64,000 nt of DNA from Azolla caroliniana (Eukaryota > Polypodiophyta). The notes under the pieces were generated by a model. That model did not search any database. It was not told the origin of the DNA and saw nothing but the letters and a program-made list of their open reading frames with translations. Positions 45,301 through 59,096 of the stretch are shown piece by piece (positions within the stretch are counted from its first letter, which is position 1; every line of letters starts with the position of its first letter). The DNA lies in contig JBHGNT010000009.1 in NCBI GenBank assembly GCA_043228905.1, positions 20,274,001 to 20,338,000 on the forward strand. Reading direction: 5' to 3'. The position numbers and the translations under genes are program-made.

Positions 45301-48300
45301 TTCTGCATAGACTCCATACTACTCCGACCCTGATACATGGAACCCCTTTCTCGTAAGTATGGATTCGATTGATCTTTTGCTGTCATCAGTTCATTTGTTG
45401 ACCACCTTCTTTTAACATTTCTTGTATCAGGTCCAACATAGTTTGCAGTATTCTTGAGTTCCTGTATACTATTTCTGAACATAGGTTCTTCCATCAGTAC
45501 TGGGATAGACATCATTGCAGTGTCTGTTTCTTGATTGAGATTCATTTCATACTCAACCAAACCAATTGATTGTGAATCTGGGTTAGGATGACTATATGCA
45601 CCGATATTAAAACCTTTGCTGGGATATCTAGGCATGTTTTCTCTAGGTTCAACACTCCCTAGTGCATCATTTGCAACCTGATTTTGATCCATTGATTGCA
45701 TTTGGAATTTTCTATCTGAAGAAAACTGCTGTATTTCTAATGACTTTCTGACAGAAGATCTGCTGTTCATTTCAAAGTGCGAAGTTTCTTGAAATTGGTT
45801 CCGGGAGTTTCTCTTCAGAGAAGTGTGTCTGGCTTCAGAATGTAACTGCTGAGGGGTATTAGGAGTCCCAGATTGCGACTTCCTTTGGTCGGTCCTCTGC
45901 GCATCTCTCAGATCCATACAGACGTGATTGGAAGTCTGTTGTGTATTGCCCTTTACTTCTTGTAACATTTGAACCGAATCATCTTCTGGAAGGCCACTGA
46001 TTTCTTGTTGAAGCGAAAATACAATTGGATTAGGTTGATGATTGTTATTCTCGTTCTTACTCTGTGTTCCAGAAAATGGTGCTACATCTTGATAATCTCT
46101 GCTTCCTTTTCTAATGTGTCTTATATCTGTACCATTTGATGTAGAAACCTGCGAACTCACTCTATATTTCACATCATACGGATTTGTTTCATGTTTCCAT
46201 TTAGGACCATTTTCACAAGTATATTCCACGGAAAAAGAAGGTGATGCTGACATTGAAGTGGCTTTCATTGATGGCTTGATCATCATTTGGAAGTCTCCCA
46301 TCCATGCTTGGGTCATATTCAGTTGGCCAGAAGTTGGGTTTTTCTGGTAAGATGAGGGTGTACTATCTCGTTCCCTCTCAAGAGGCCTGCTCTCTGAAAA
46401 TTCGGGAGTATGTGGGTGCTCTAGTTCCACAGCAGAAAATCTTAGCATTGGATTACTTGACCTCACTATACAAGAGACAGGCAGACCCCTTTGATAATCT
46501 GATGACATCATGGCATTCTCATCATCCTTATAAATGATGATCTTTGATTTTCTTCCGTTTGCAAGAATGGGATCTGATGGAGGATCTTCAGCTTCTTTAT
46601 CTATGGAAACAAAAGTAGATTTCCTTGCTTCCAACTCTGCACCTACTGCTAAACTCTCACTCTCAATTAGCTTGTTCATATCAAAGCCACGCATCAATAT
46701 TTGGTTAGTAGTACTAGGCTGACCAGGAAGCTTGGACTTTACTCCATCTTCAGGTGATAAGGTGTGTGGTGTGTTACCTTCCTCTGACTTGCACATCTGT
46801 AAAATTTGGTTTCTCATTGAAATATCTATACATGAGAACCTGTTATCAGGGCCTTGAGCAACACCCTCTTCAGAATTACTTGGAATCTGGGGTTGATTAG
46901 AAAATATGGGAACTATTCCCACCGGGTAGAACTCATCTTGCAAACTTGATTCTCCTTCAGAGTTCATTACACAGAATTCCTGTGTAGAGCTGGTATTACT
47001 CCGACCCTGGTACACAGATTTTCCTTCTGCATATATTTTAGGTTGCTTATTAGCTGCAGTAGCCTGAATATTGATTCTAGATGCAGGTTCCTCATTTTGT
47101 CCCAGTTCCATATACATAGACTTCCTGGCAATACCTTTTGCTGCATCTGGGTTTGTTTCATACTCTACCGATTTGCTTGATTGTAAATCTGAAATAGGAT
47201 GGCCATATAAAGCAATGTTAAAGTCTACATTGTGGTTCATAGGTTTCCTTGATCTAGGTTTGACATTGTCCATTCCATCAGCTGCGAACTGATTTGGATC
47301 CTTTGAGTGTATTTGGGATTTTCTGTATGATGTGCATGGCTGTACTTGTTTGATCAACTTTTGAACAGAAGATCGTCTTTCCTGCAAGTTCTTTCTCAGA
47401 AATGAGTATCTTGCTTCAGATAATAACTCCTGAGACGTATCACATATCCTTCTTGGTATGTCTGTCCTTTGTTCATCTCCACCATGCGCTCTTGAGACAC
47501 CTGAATCTTCCTGTCTATCATCCTCTCCTTTCAACATTTTGACCAAGTCATTATTTGGAAACTCTCTGATTTCTGTTAAAGGAAAAAATCTGATGTTAGA
47601 TTTATGAGAAGAACTAACTTAGAATGATTTACAATTATGTTGGCAATTTGATATGCATTGTTACCATCAGTTTTACTCTGCATTCCAGTAACCGGTGCTA
47701 TCTCTGGATAATACCTGCTTGCTTTTCTGGATTGCCTTCTATCTGCATCAATTAACGGATAAGGTTGCAGGCTTGTTATATGTTGTACCACATATAGATT
47801 TCTTTCCGATTCTGGTATAGAACCATTTTCAATAGAATCTTGCACACAAAAGACAGATGATTCTGGTAGCAAAGTGCCTTTCATCAATGGCCTGACCATA
47901 TTAAAGTCTCGCATTGATGCTAGGGTAGTACTCAACCGGTTAGACATTCTGGAAGTTGGGTTTCTTTGGTGATCCAAGAGTGCAGTGTCATCTTCTTTGT
48001 TTTCAACACCTATGCTTGCTCTCCTGCTCTCCAAAAGTTTTGGATCTTGTAAGTGCTCAACTTCAACACATCTACTTGGATTGGCTGAACAAGCGGCAGA
48101 TAACCCCATTTGATGATCCAAAGATGGAGGTAGATTCTCTTCAATCCTTGATTTTCTTTCCCTTGCTAGTACAGGTAGTGGTTCTTCATTGTCAAAAAAT
48201 AACTTTAATTTACTTCCCTTGGCAAGAAGTGAGGTCAGTGCAGAACTTTCTGCTTCTTCATCTCCGGAAACAGACCTTGATTTTGTTCCCTCAAACTGGG

Positions 48301-51300
48301 TAACTACTGCCAGGGCCTCGGTCTCATTAAACTTCATCTCATCAAAGTCTTGAACCAATAGTTTGGTAATAGAACTTGGATGTATGTGAGTTGAGTTTTT
48401 CTGATAATCTGAGGCACCTTCCCTTTCCATACTTATTCTTGATTTGCTGCTCTCCAAAGTGCTTGGAGCTTGTGAGTACTCTTGTTGGACATCATCAACG
48501 CTTTCCATTGATCTATTTGAACTAGGTAAAAAAGCAACAGACAAGCCCTTTTGAAAAACTGATGATGCAGGGGTGATCATTGACATCCTGTTCTCTGAAA
48601 ATCTGGGAGCTTTGTATGGAGAACAATCAGAACTTGCCATGGAGCTACTTAATCTCATTGAATCAGTGTCAAGAAGGCTTCTTTGATATTCTGAAGATGC
48701 AGCTTCGTCATTTTCTCTCTCCATGAGAAACTTTGATTTCCTTTCATCTGCAAGATTTAGACCAGATGGCTCCTCATCTCTGTCAATGACCTTTGATTTT
48801 CTCCCCTCTGTTGCCTTCATGGAGAAATTTACGATTTGCAATGGTGCATCTGCCAATTCCGCTTTTACAATACACTCTGATTTTCTTCCCTCTCCCGCAA
48901 AACTGGGTGCAGAAGTTTGATCATCCTGCACAATCAACTCTGATTTTCTTCGCTCTCCCTCAAAACTGGGAACAGATAGCTCATCATGATGTGAAATAAA
49001 ACTTGATTCTCTTCTTTCACATAGAAAACTGGTGGCAGTTGGTCTTCGTAGCTCCTTATCCTGCAACATGAAGCTTGATTTGCTTTTGTCAGCTGTAAAC
49101 ATAGGGGAAGAAGAGCACTCCTTATTCTGCACAATAGCCTTTGATTTTCTCCCCTCCATAAATGCGGGGGCAGATGTCTGCTTTTCTTGCAAAATGTCCC
49201 TTGGTTTTCTTCCATCTGCTGCAAAAATAGTGGCAGATGACACCCCATACTGCAAAGCTGATTTTCTTTCTTGTGACGTATCCCTAACACCAAGCCTTGA
49301 CAGCTTTCCTTCCATATATTCAGAACCCAACAAGCTTTGCCAGAATTCTTTATTTACACTTAATGTGGACTTTCTTTGCTCTAAATGCAATGAGCTTTGT
49401 GAGATATGGGCTTCTGTCGACTTATGCATCTGTCCAAATTGGTTTCTCCTTGAAATAACCTCGTCTGAGAGCCTGTTACCAAGGCCTTGAACATCACTCT
49501 CTTCAGAGTAACCTCTTGTTTGGTTTGGACCGTATGACTCTGATCTTATATCAAATGGGTTGGACTTATCTTGCATACTTGATTCTACATGTTGGGTAAT
49601 GTTTGTCACTAGTTCATTTTTTGGCTGACTTATGTCATTTATTGTGTCAGGTACGCTATAGTTTGCAGTACCCTTGTGTGCCTGTATACTGATTCTGGAT
49701 GCAGAATGTTTACTCTTCACTGGTTCCATACACATTGACTTCCTGGCAATACCTGTTTCTGGATTGTAATCCATTTCATTTTCTACCAAATCACTTGATT
49801 GTAAATGTGGACTAAGATCTGCAGGTATGCTTTCTCTAGGTTCAGCATTCATCATTCCATCAGCCGCAACCTGATGTTGATATAGTGGTTGCCTTTGCGA
49901 TTGCATATATGAAGAAAATGGTTGTCCTTGTTGCCTCGACTTTCTAGCAGAAGATCTATTTTTGCTTTCATATTGCATCATGTCTTGCATTTGCTGCTCT
50001 GAGTGTTTTATCTGACAGGGGTATCCTGCTTCAGAAGATACCTGCTGAGAGGTATCAGATGTCCCAGATTGGCCAGGTTGCCCTTTGGCACCACTGATAT
50101 CCACAAGTGAGGCAATGAAGTGTTGGTGTGTGTTGTCCTTTTCTTTGGTCATTTTGGCAGAGTCATCACGTGGCAGATCTCTATTCTCTGGTTGAACTGT
50201 GCATGCAATTTGATTAGGCTGACAAGAAGATCCAAGCTTAACTAAGCTTTTATGGTTTTGTAACACATTATTACTATCATCCTTATCCTGAGTTCCATAA
50301 AATAATACTACATCAGGATAGTCTCTGCTTCCTTTTCTAGATTGTCTGCTATCTGCATCATTCAAAGGATAATATTTTTGGTTCCCTCTATGTTGTACGA
50401 CATTTGGATATGTTTGATGTTCGGATATAGAAGTGTTTTCATAAGGAACTTGCACATCAAATAACCATGATGCTGCCATTGAAGTGTCCTTCATTTCTGG
50501 CTCAATCGTATTAAAATCTTGCATTGATGCTCGAGTAGTTCTTGGGCAGTGTGAAATTGAATTTCTTTGGCAATTCGGAGATTGCGGAGTATCTTCTTCC
50601 ATGTTTATACTCATCCTTGAATTCCTGCTATCAGCAAGCCTTGGATCTTGTGTGTGGTCATGTTGAACATTATCAAAGCTTTGCAGTGAGCTGCTTGACT
50701 CAACTGGATGGGAAACAGAAAAGCTCCTTCGATAATTACAATATGCACCAGAGTCCTCGTCATGCCTCTCCATGATGCTCTTTGACTTCCTTCCCTCTGC
50801 AAGGGAAAATGGCTTTTCATCACTCATCCTGACATTTAATTTCCTTCCCTCAGCAAGAATATAGGTTCCTGAAGGACTTTCTACTTCATCTCCAAGGACC
50901 AACCTTGATTTCCTTCCCTCCGACTCTGCAACTCTTAAGATGGCCTTGCACATATTTCTCTTGTTCATTTTGAAGCCGTGCACTGATGTTTGGTTCGGAG
51001 AACGCAATTGCTGGGAAGGCAAGCTCCTCTCATAATCTGAGGGTGCTACAGCAGCACCTTCTTCCATTTCCATAGTCATTCTTGACTTGCTGCGTTCTGA
51101 AAACCTTGGAGTTTGTAATTGCTCTGGCTGAATGCCATCAAAGCTTTTCATTGAGCTATTTAACCTGGTTGGCTTGGTGGCAATCGTGAAGAATCTTGAT
51201 TCCTTTCCTTCTTCTGAAATATTTGGCGCAGATAGTTCCTCATCCCTGTCCATAAACATTGAGTTTCTCCTCTTTTCTGCCATCATGGATCTGGGTGTGA

Positions 51301-52876
51301 TTTGTAACTCTTTGTCCTGTAGAATAAACCTTGATTTTCTTGACTCCTCTTCGAAAATGGGAGCACATGGCTCCACATCCTGTGAAATGAGACTTGATTT
51401 TCTTCCTTTCATTGCAAACCTGGGGTCAGATGGATCATGTGGCTCCTCAGCCCGAAATATGAGCCTTGATGTTCTGCCCTCTACAGCAAGAATAGGGAGG
51501 AGTTCTTCATCCTGAATTATGAACCGTGAGCTACTTTCTTGTGCCTCCTTATTCCTCATACCAGACTTTAATTTCCTTTCTCCTCCATATACAGCAGCTG
51601 AGGATTCCGTAGGGTCAGCTGCAAGCTGATTGGGATCCACTGATTGCACCTGTTGTACTTGTTTTATTGAATTTCTAATAAATGATCTGTTCTCCCTTCC
51701 AGATTGTGGCATTTCTTGAAATTGCTCCATCGAGCTCTTTACCAGAGAAGAGTATCCTGTATAGAAAGATAACTGCTGAGAGGTTCGATGTGCGTCATAT
51801 TGCTTGGTTACTGAGTTTTCCAGCAATTGATTGCTGCCATCCACTGTCTCTAAAAATTCGGAGGCATTGTGTTTGTTGTTATCTTCTACTTCTTTCGATA
51901 TTTCAACAAAATCATTATCTGAGAGATCCCTGATCCCAGGTTGGCCAACTTGATTAGTTTCAAGCTTAAGAATGCCTCCATGATTCAGCAGTGTATTGTT
52001 GGCGTCATCCTTACTCTGAGTTCCAGAAAATGGCACTAAAGCTGGATAGTCTCTGCTTCCTTTTCTAGATTTGCTCCTATCTGCCTCATTTGATGGGTAA
52101 GCTTGCTTGATTGTTTCAGGTTCTGATATAGAACCATGTTCATAAGGATCTCGCATATGAAAGAAAGATGATTCTGACCTCAAAGTTCCATTATTTGATG
52201 TCTTAAAGCTTCTTCTTCTCTGTAGGAGTGCTGAATCCTGCCTTATCTGCACTACTCTACCATGAAAACCTTCTCTGGTACTGTTGGTAGAGGGTCCAAG
52301 TGTTGCTCTTCTTAGAGTGATCGCTTGTGATTTATTATTATAATTGCTTGACCAAGTTGTATTTGTCCCCTTATATTTTATGGCATGCCTGAATGCATTA
52401 TTTTGTGGAAGTGATGAACATAAACAGAGATCATTGAAGCTGCTTCTTTTTCCTCGTCTTGGATTCCAATACCCCCAGTCCCTTCTCGCTCTTCGACAAA
52501 TACATCTTGTAGGTGAAGAGGCATAAAACGTTTTTCTTTTTCTATTGTTGCTAAAGCTAAAACTGTAAAATTCTTGTAGTTCACTAAACACAGTCGACGC
52601 TTTAATATGCCCAAGTAAAGCCTCTAGTTCATAGAGTGATTCTGCAAGGCAAATCCTTGCTCTAGTAAAGGGTTTCTTGAGAATCATTAATTGAGTGGAC
52701 TGGTTCGGTGTGACGAAAAGCTGACCATGCCTTTGTATTTCTACGGGCTTTTGCCCTCTATTCGCATCTTCTTGATTCTTTCTATGTTGCAGATGCATGC
52801 TTGACATTTCATGTTTTGTCACAAGAACTCCATCTATAGGATCTTTTGTCGGAACCACTTGATACGTTAAGTTCAT
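42375..52876 (-). CDS. Gene B: giant RKS-repeat protein, paralogue of gene A's last exon
   Basis: Two open stretches (to 47665 and from 47572 to 42375) join through a putative 92-nt intron, giving close to 3,470 residues. The N-terminus (from Met 52876, GVLVTKHEM, TPNQSTQLMILKK, SLYELEALLGHIK) matches the start of gene A's exon 8. The rest is Ser-rich, probably disordered, with more than 20 RKS motifs. A longer unit (PYE/N-x-SISE..., SRKGSRDYPxxxxFxGTQSKDDxNN, LxxDDSVxM) occurs four times, near 52150, 50445, 47835 and 46215; gene A has one. The C-terminus repeats N-terminal features (FYTSRVDNKKQDKRF, GREKRDMGYNN). The open frame extends upstream to 53074, but that part aligns with gene A intron sequence. 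The acceptor matching gene A's exon 8 is lost, and exons 1-7 of gene A are not found upstream. I therefore chose Met 52876. Function is unknown; open frames of this length argue against a pseudogene. Confidence 0.7.
47573..47664 (-). other. Putative 92-nt intron in gene B
   Basis: On the minus strand GATG|GTAACAATGC opens the intron and TTTTTTCCTTTAACAG|AAATC closes it. Splicing restores ...QSKTD-E-IREFPNNDLVKM, which matches the coding order of gene A (EIRELPDDDSVEM). The intron sequence itself aligns with coding sequence of the other repeat units. Confidence 0.6.
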
Positions 52877-53736
<860 letters not shown>

Positions 53737-54162
53737 AGTTCAGTCTCAAAAATGTGACAAGTTTACAATGTAATCTCTTGTTCAGTTTCATTGGCCATTT
53801 TGAGCTCTTAAAGAGGTCAATTTGTCGTGCACGTAGGCCCCGGACCCATGTACCACGACCTCAGCACCCTTGTCATCGAAAGATAAAGGCCATTATCTCC
53901 CGCCATCGCAAGTGCTGCCCTCGCTTCGGAGACCTCTCCATTCTGGATCGACCTATGCTAGAGATTTTTCCAAGGCAAAAGTTGCAATATATCTAACTTA
54001 AAAATCTCACATGTGCAGAAACCAAATTCCCTCATCTGGTTTTTTTTATTATCTTACCTACTCTTATATTTCCGGAGTAATACTCATTTTAATTTGATTT
54101 GTTGTTCTCAAAGAAAAGACAACACTTAAGATGTAATCTCTTGTTTGTTCTTATAGGCCATT
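53737..54162 (+). mobile_element. 5'-truncated LINE copy (a)
   Basis: It starts with a LINE 3' end (ATGTAATCTCTTGTTCAG, TTGGCCATTTTGAGCTCTTA). It then restarts inside the LINE C-terminal coding region (CRARRPRTH, CPRFGDLSILDRPMLEIF) and runs through the 3' UTR to ATAGGCCATTTTGGCC. Confidence 0.75.
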
Positions 54163-54981
54163 TTGGCCTATGCGCTGCGTAGTGTGATAGGGCAGCTAAG
54201 AACTTCATCACATCAGATACAGATTGAGGTAGGCAGATATACACGACTACCTCTAGAAGAGAGAATTTGCCAATTGTGTCATCAAGGAGTGGAATCTGAA
54301 GAACACTATGTTTGTCATTGTAGTGCCTTTTATGAAATCAAAGGGAGATACCATTGCCTCTTTAAACAAGGCTTTGGCCCACTATGCAAAGTAATGGAAT
54401 ATGAGGACCAACAATGCCTAGGACTTTTCTTGCTAGAGCTCAAGAGACATCGGGAAAAGTTATTGAAGAATACAGCCACACAAGCTCATCCACAAAGAAC
54501 AATCACAACTTTCTTTAGCCCCATCACTCCCACTAATCCTACAAGTCCATCACAGGATACACAAATGGGCTCCAGACCAGGACATAACGAAGGGGTTACA
54601 ATCGATCGGGCAATGGCAATTTGCCGTGCACGTAGGCCCCGGCCCCATGGACCACGACCTCGACACCCTTGTCATTGACAGATAAAAGCCATTATCTCCC
54701 GCCATCGTAGGTTCTTCCCTCGCTTCGGAGACATTTCCATTCTGGATCGATCTATGCTAGAGATCTTTCGAAGACAAAAGTTACAATATACCTAACTTGA
54801 GAATCTCACATGTGCCAAAAACCAGATTGCCTCGTTTCTTCTCTTTTCATCTTATTTACTTTTATATTTACTGTGTAATATTTATTTTATTTTGATTTGT
54901 TCTCAAAGACAAGACAACACTTAAGATGTAATCTCTTATTTGGTCTTATAGGCCATTTTGGCCTCTTAAAAGACTTTAATA

Positions 54982-55012
<31 letters not shown>

Positions 55013-55013
55013 G
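54163..55013 (+). mobile_element. 5'-truncated LINE copy (b)
   Basis: It joins directly to the 3' end of copy (a). It codes the C-terminus of ORF2 (54163-54678: YALRSVIGQLRTSSHQ, a zinc-knuckle-like CQLCHQGVESEEHYVCHC, IDRAMAICRARRPRP), followed by the 3' UTR and a terminal (CTTT)n run at 54985-55013. The Cys/His motif resembles the zinc finger at the end of plant LINE reverse transcriptases. Confidence 0.8.
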
Positions 55014-57779
55014 TCCCATCATGATGATTTGGTAACTCCCCTTCTTAGGAAGGAGTCACATACAAAATGATATGTCAATTTTGGACCCATACGTCAATTT
55101 TGGCCTCCTCATGAATGATATTCTATTCAAGAGGATCGCATAATAGCATTCTAGATTGTGGGAATTCCCAAAATTTGTCATAATGTTAACACTATTACAA
55201 AAACGGGATCCTACATTATTTTCACAAAACATCAAGTGTCATAAACTGATATTCTGCATGAAAAATAGCTTTACTTCTAAGGCAAATTCTAACATAGAAA
55301 AACTCGATTCAGATTGACAGGGCTTCTCAGGGCAGATAAATGCACATAAACTACCAAAGATTTTGTTCAGAAACTTAACAAGGACAAATAAACTAAACAA
55401 AACCATATAAACTCAATTAATAGCATATAAATTACCAAAGTAAAGAGTACAGAAAGAAAGGGATGTTTCAGAAGCCTTGATTTCAGTTGAATAACACTAG
55501 CTCTACTGGTTTGAAACATACATGCATGTATACACATACACGTAAGCATTCATCTACATACATGCATGCGTGTCAGTGTACATTCATAGATGCTATGTAT
55601 GCATGTCAAGTGTACATTCATAGATGTTATGTATGCATGTACATGCATATATCTATATCCATGGCCGTATCATACATGCATACATATCATATCCATATGC
55701 ATATCAAACATACATACATATCACATCCATATGAATATGCATATGTACATACAAACTAAGCATGTCGATCATGTCCCTATCATGCATGAGGAATGCAACT
55801 AATATCCATGTCCGTACATACCTGTGTGTGTAGATATGGATTCTTGTTCCCCGGGGCACAGAAAAGGGAGATGTTTTTTTTGTTTTTTTTTCTGGTTTGG
55901 GGAGGCGCTGCTTCTCTTGGCGCAGGCAACGCTTTGAAGCCCTTCCTTCCTGTTCTCTGATTCCATAAGATTCGTGATTCCATAAGATTCTCTTCTTCAT
56001 TGCTAAAGACCCCCCCCCATATGTTGATGTGACCCAAAATCATGATAAACACAAGCAGCCCCAAAAAACACACACACACATTTGCTAGGCACTTGCATTC
56101 GGTTTCCCTCGTAATTGCGCCGCCTTCTTGTTCTCTCAAGTGTTGTATGTGTCCTGTCTGCGGCCCGGAAAGGCCTTGCGCCCATACCCTCCTCGTTCTG
56201 TGTCGTGCCTTTTCTTCTCACATGGCCTTGCCTCGCCATCAAGAGCCAATCCAATCCATCGCACCGCCCTTTTTTGTGCTCATTGTACACAATCAAGGAA
56301 CTTTTCTGTTGTCCGAAGAACGCGATGTGGTTGGCATGTCCGCTGAATCGAGCGTCGTATGTTGCCGGTATCAAATCGCTCTCGCGTGTTCCCCAGTACC
56401 GAACAAGCATGATCCGTGTCTTTTTACATAATTGTTTGCCATGTGTTTCGTGGTGTGTGTGTTTACCAGTCCCTTCTATTGTGTTGTGAGAATGAGATTT
56501 GGAAAGTTTTTGCTATGTGAAGACCATGATTTGTTTATGAATTGCGTGTTATTATGTCTTTACGAGATTATTCATTGCGTTCCCTAATGCCTTTCTAGCA
56601 TTGTCTCGTTAAATGCCATTGGATTGTATTGATATCATTATTTGGAAACATTTTGTAGCATTAGTAATGTTATTAGGCTAACTTCCTTGACCTTACAAGA
56701 GTACATAACTTTCACTTGTGGTTTTCCCTTTACCTTTGATATAATTAGAGTGCTTTATTCTCATTTTTTTTTGGGGGGGGGGGGGGGGGGAATGAGAGAG
56801 TACTCTATTCTCTTTATTTGATGTTTTGTCTTTATTAATGTTGTCCTTCTATGCAATAGCTCATACTCTCTCGTGATGATAAGTTAATTAGGATATCACA
56901 TAATGTTCTGAGTTTAGAACCTAATGCATATTTGTCACGCTTTATATGCCACATTAGTGTATTGAAATAATGAACTTACCATCTCCAAACCGCTAAACAT
57001 ATCCATCTAAACTATAGAACGATATATTGGCAATGCACTCCCCATTTTGCAACATTGTCAATATCTTTATTGCTAAGGATTAAAGGTGCATCACATAATG
57101 TTCCTCGCCCCTATCTATCAATTATTCACCAAAATCCAAAGACAAATCATATGGTGGGGTTTTCATCATAGGATAGAATTTGATTAAACTTCAACATGTA
57201 CACAAATGTGGAACATGAGCAATACCATATCTAGAACATCACATAGTGGCTAGAATAGTTGTTGCAAAAACTTAAATTGGAAGAGTGTAAATTTTGGGCT
57301 TCCTCCATACAACCATCAAAGAGAATGGCATGGTATAACCAACACCTCACAATTCTCTATGGTTTAGGGAAAAGGAGAAGGTGTTCCTTGTTTGATCAAT
57401 AAATCAAGTACATATAAATTAATATACAACTCACAAACCCATCATTTGCCTTTGCAATTTGATTTTTTTTATAGTAAACAACATAATAGTATCCCATGAA
57501 GTCGTACACAACTTGATCTTTGCCTTTTTTGTAGGCATATTAAGGGCTCAATGATTTTAAGTAGCCACGAACGAAAAAATAACCTTAACGTGCTAAACAA
57601 CAACATGAGAGAATTGCCTAGGAATGTTCTGTATTTATAGCTCATGAATATTTCTTGAACAAATCAAACAAAAGTCCACACATTAACAATGTCATGCAAA
57701 GGTGCGCCTCAAACTATGGCTTGTTTATAGAATGATAATCTTTGGAATGTGAAAGGTAACTGTCCCCTTTTATACTACA
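55014..57779. other. Gene-free region with simple repeats
   Basis: It contains CATA/CATG/TGCA-rich simple sequence (about 55510-55770), short direct repeats of GATTCCATAAGATTC (about 55958-55994), a run of nine C at 56009, and a T-run followed by about 18 G at 56764-56790. Short open frames at 56042-56490 have no recognisable content. Confidence 0.5.
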
Positions 57780-58310
57780 CAATGTCGGGTAGGGCATCCT
57801 GGGGTTGTGCATGTCAAAGAGCAAGGGTTTAGTTCACCAGATAGATGTCATTCGAACACGATAAAGTGATTGGCCACTTTATAATGTGCGGTGTCACGTT
57901 AGGCATTTCTGTGTGCGCCCGAGAGTGAGGGTGTGCTTGTCAGATGGATGTCTTTGGAACACAGTAAGTGAGTGCGCCATTTTCTACAAGAGTGACACCC
58001 AAGGCATATGAGACGAGATTGGCTAGTTTATACAAATGGATGTCTTTGGAACATGATAAGTGACTGTGTCGATATCACTACCAACAGTGACACACGAGGC
58101 ATATGATGCAGGAGTGACTAGTTTCTACTGATGGATGTCTTTGGAACATGATAAGTATTGCGTCAATATCTATGTCAGGAGTGACACGCGAGGCATACAA
58201 CACAAGATTGGCTAGTTTTTATTGATAGATGTATTTGGAACATGATAAGTGATTGTGTCAGTATCTACGTTAGGCATACGACACGAGATTGGCCGATTTC
58301 AATGGGAGTG
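57780..58310. repeat. Degenerate tandem repeat, period about 95-100 bp
   Basis: GGATGTCTTTGGAACATGAT and AGTGACACGCGAGGCATA(C/T) recur with copies starting near 57842, 57939, 58039, 58133 and 58228. A further partial copy (AGTGACACGCGAGCG) is near 58760. Confidence 0.75.
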
Positions 58311-59096
58311 ATAAGTGATGCATTCGATAGGCCACTCCACATAACAATCCCCAAAAATTCGGTTTAGTTCAAGAGTGTCAAAACCAAACCGTTTTAAAAA
58401 TTTGAAACTTGAACTAAACTAAACCGCGAAGCCATTTAAACAGAAACTGTTTAAACCGAACGGTTACAAGAAATCCAAACCGTTTAACTATTAATGCGTA
58501 AAAACCGCGGTTTCGTGGTTCGGACTTAGTTTTGAAGTTATAAGTCAAAATTCAAAATTCAAAATTTAAAGATTTTTCCTAAAATGTGAGAATTAGGCTT
58601 ACAAATGAAAAGGTTATTTAAAAACAATATTAAAAATAAAAAATAAAATCAACAGGCAACCATCAAACCGTTTTAGCCGAACCGAATTGTTAAAAAAACT
58701 TGAACCTAGAACCGAACTATGGTCGATTGTAAGCTCCGCGATTGTCCAATTTCTATAGGAGTGACACGCGAGCGTCCGCTCCGTGATTGGCCGGTTTTCT
58801 ATTGGACTGATATACGAGAGGCATCGGGCCGAGGCTAAGTTGTCTTCTTTTTTAAACTGTGGAGGCATTTATTTGTGTATATTCTTCCCATATGCATCAA
58901 TCATTTCATTATTGTCAAGCTCAAAGTTATGTATACATATATTAAAAGGACGAATAAGAAGAAGGCCTCACTCGTATTAAGAGTTAGGCCATGATAGAAG
59001 AAGAAAAAGAAAGAAAGAAAGACAGAAAGACTCGGTTAGGGAAGAAGCAAGTAAATGAGAGATTGCTGCATCGATCAAATAGCCCTGCCTGTGCAG
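58311..59096. other. Gene-free region upstream of the ubiquitin protease gene
   Basis: 58330-58720 is rich in AACCG/CGGTT words in both orientations (for example TAAACCGAACGGTTA), which could form small hairpins. Promoter and leader of the following gene are expected at its 3' side. Confidence 0.4.

Noticed and set aside
47576-47664. Genes ending and starting at 47.57 kb as two separate proteins
   Set aside because: The paralogue reads straight through the equivalent point and good splice borders restore the frame, so one gene is the simpler reading.
55487-55802. Open frames rich in His, Thr and Tyr
   Set aside because: They translate a CATA/CATG simple repeat.
56003-56490. Several overlapping frames of 70-135 codons on both strands
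   Set aside because: No frame shows a domain, and both strands are equally open; chance openness in GC-richer DNA is enough to explain them.
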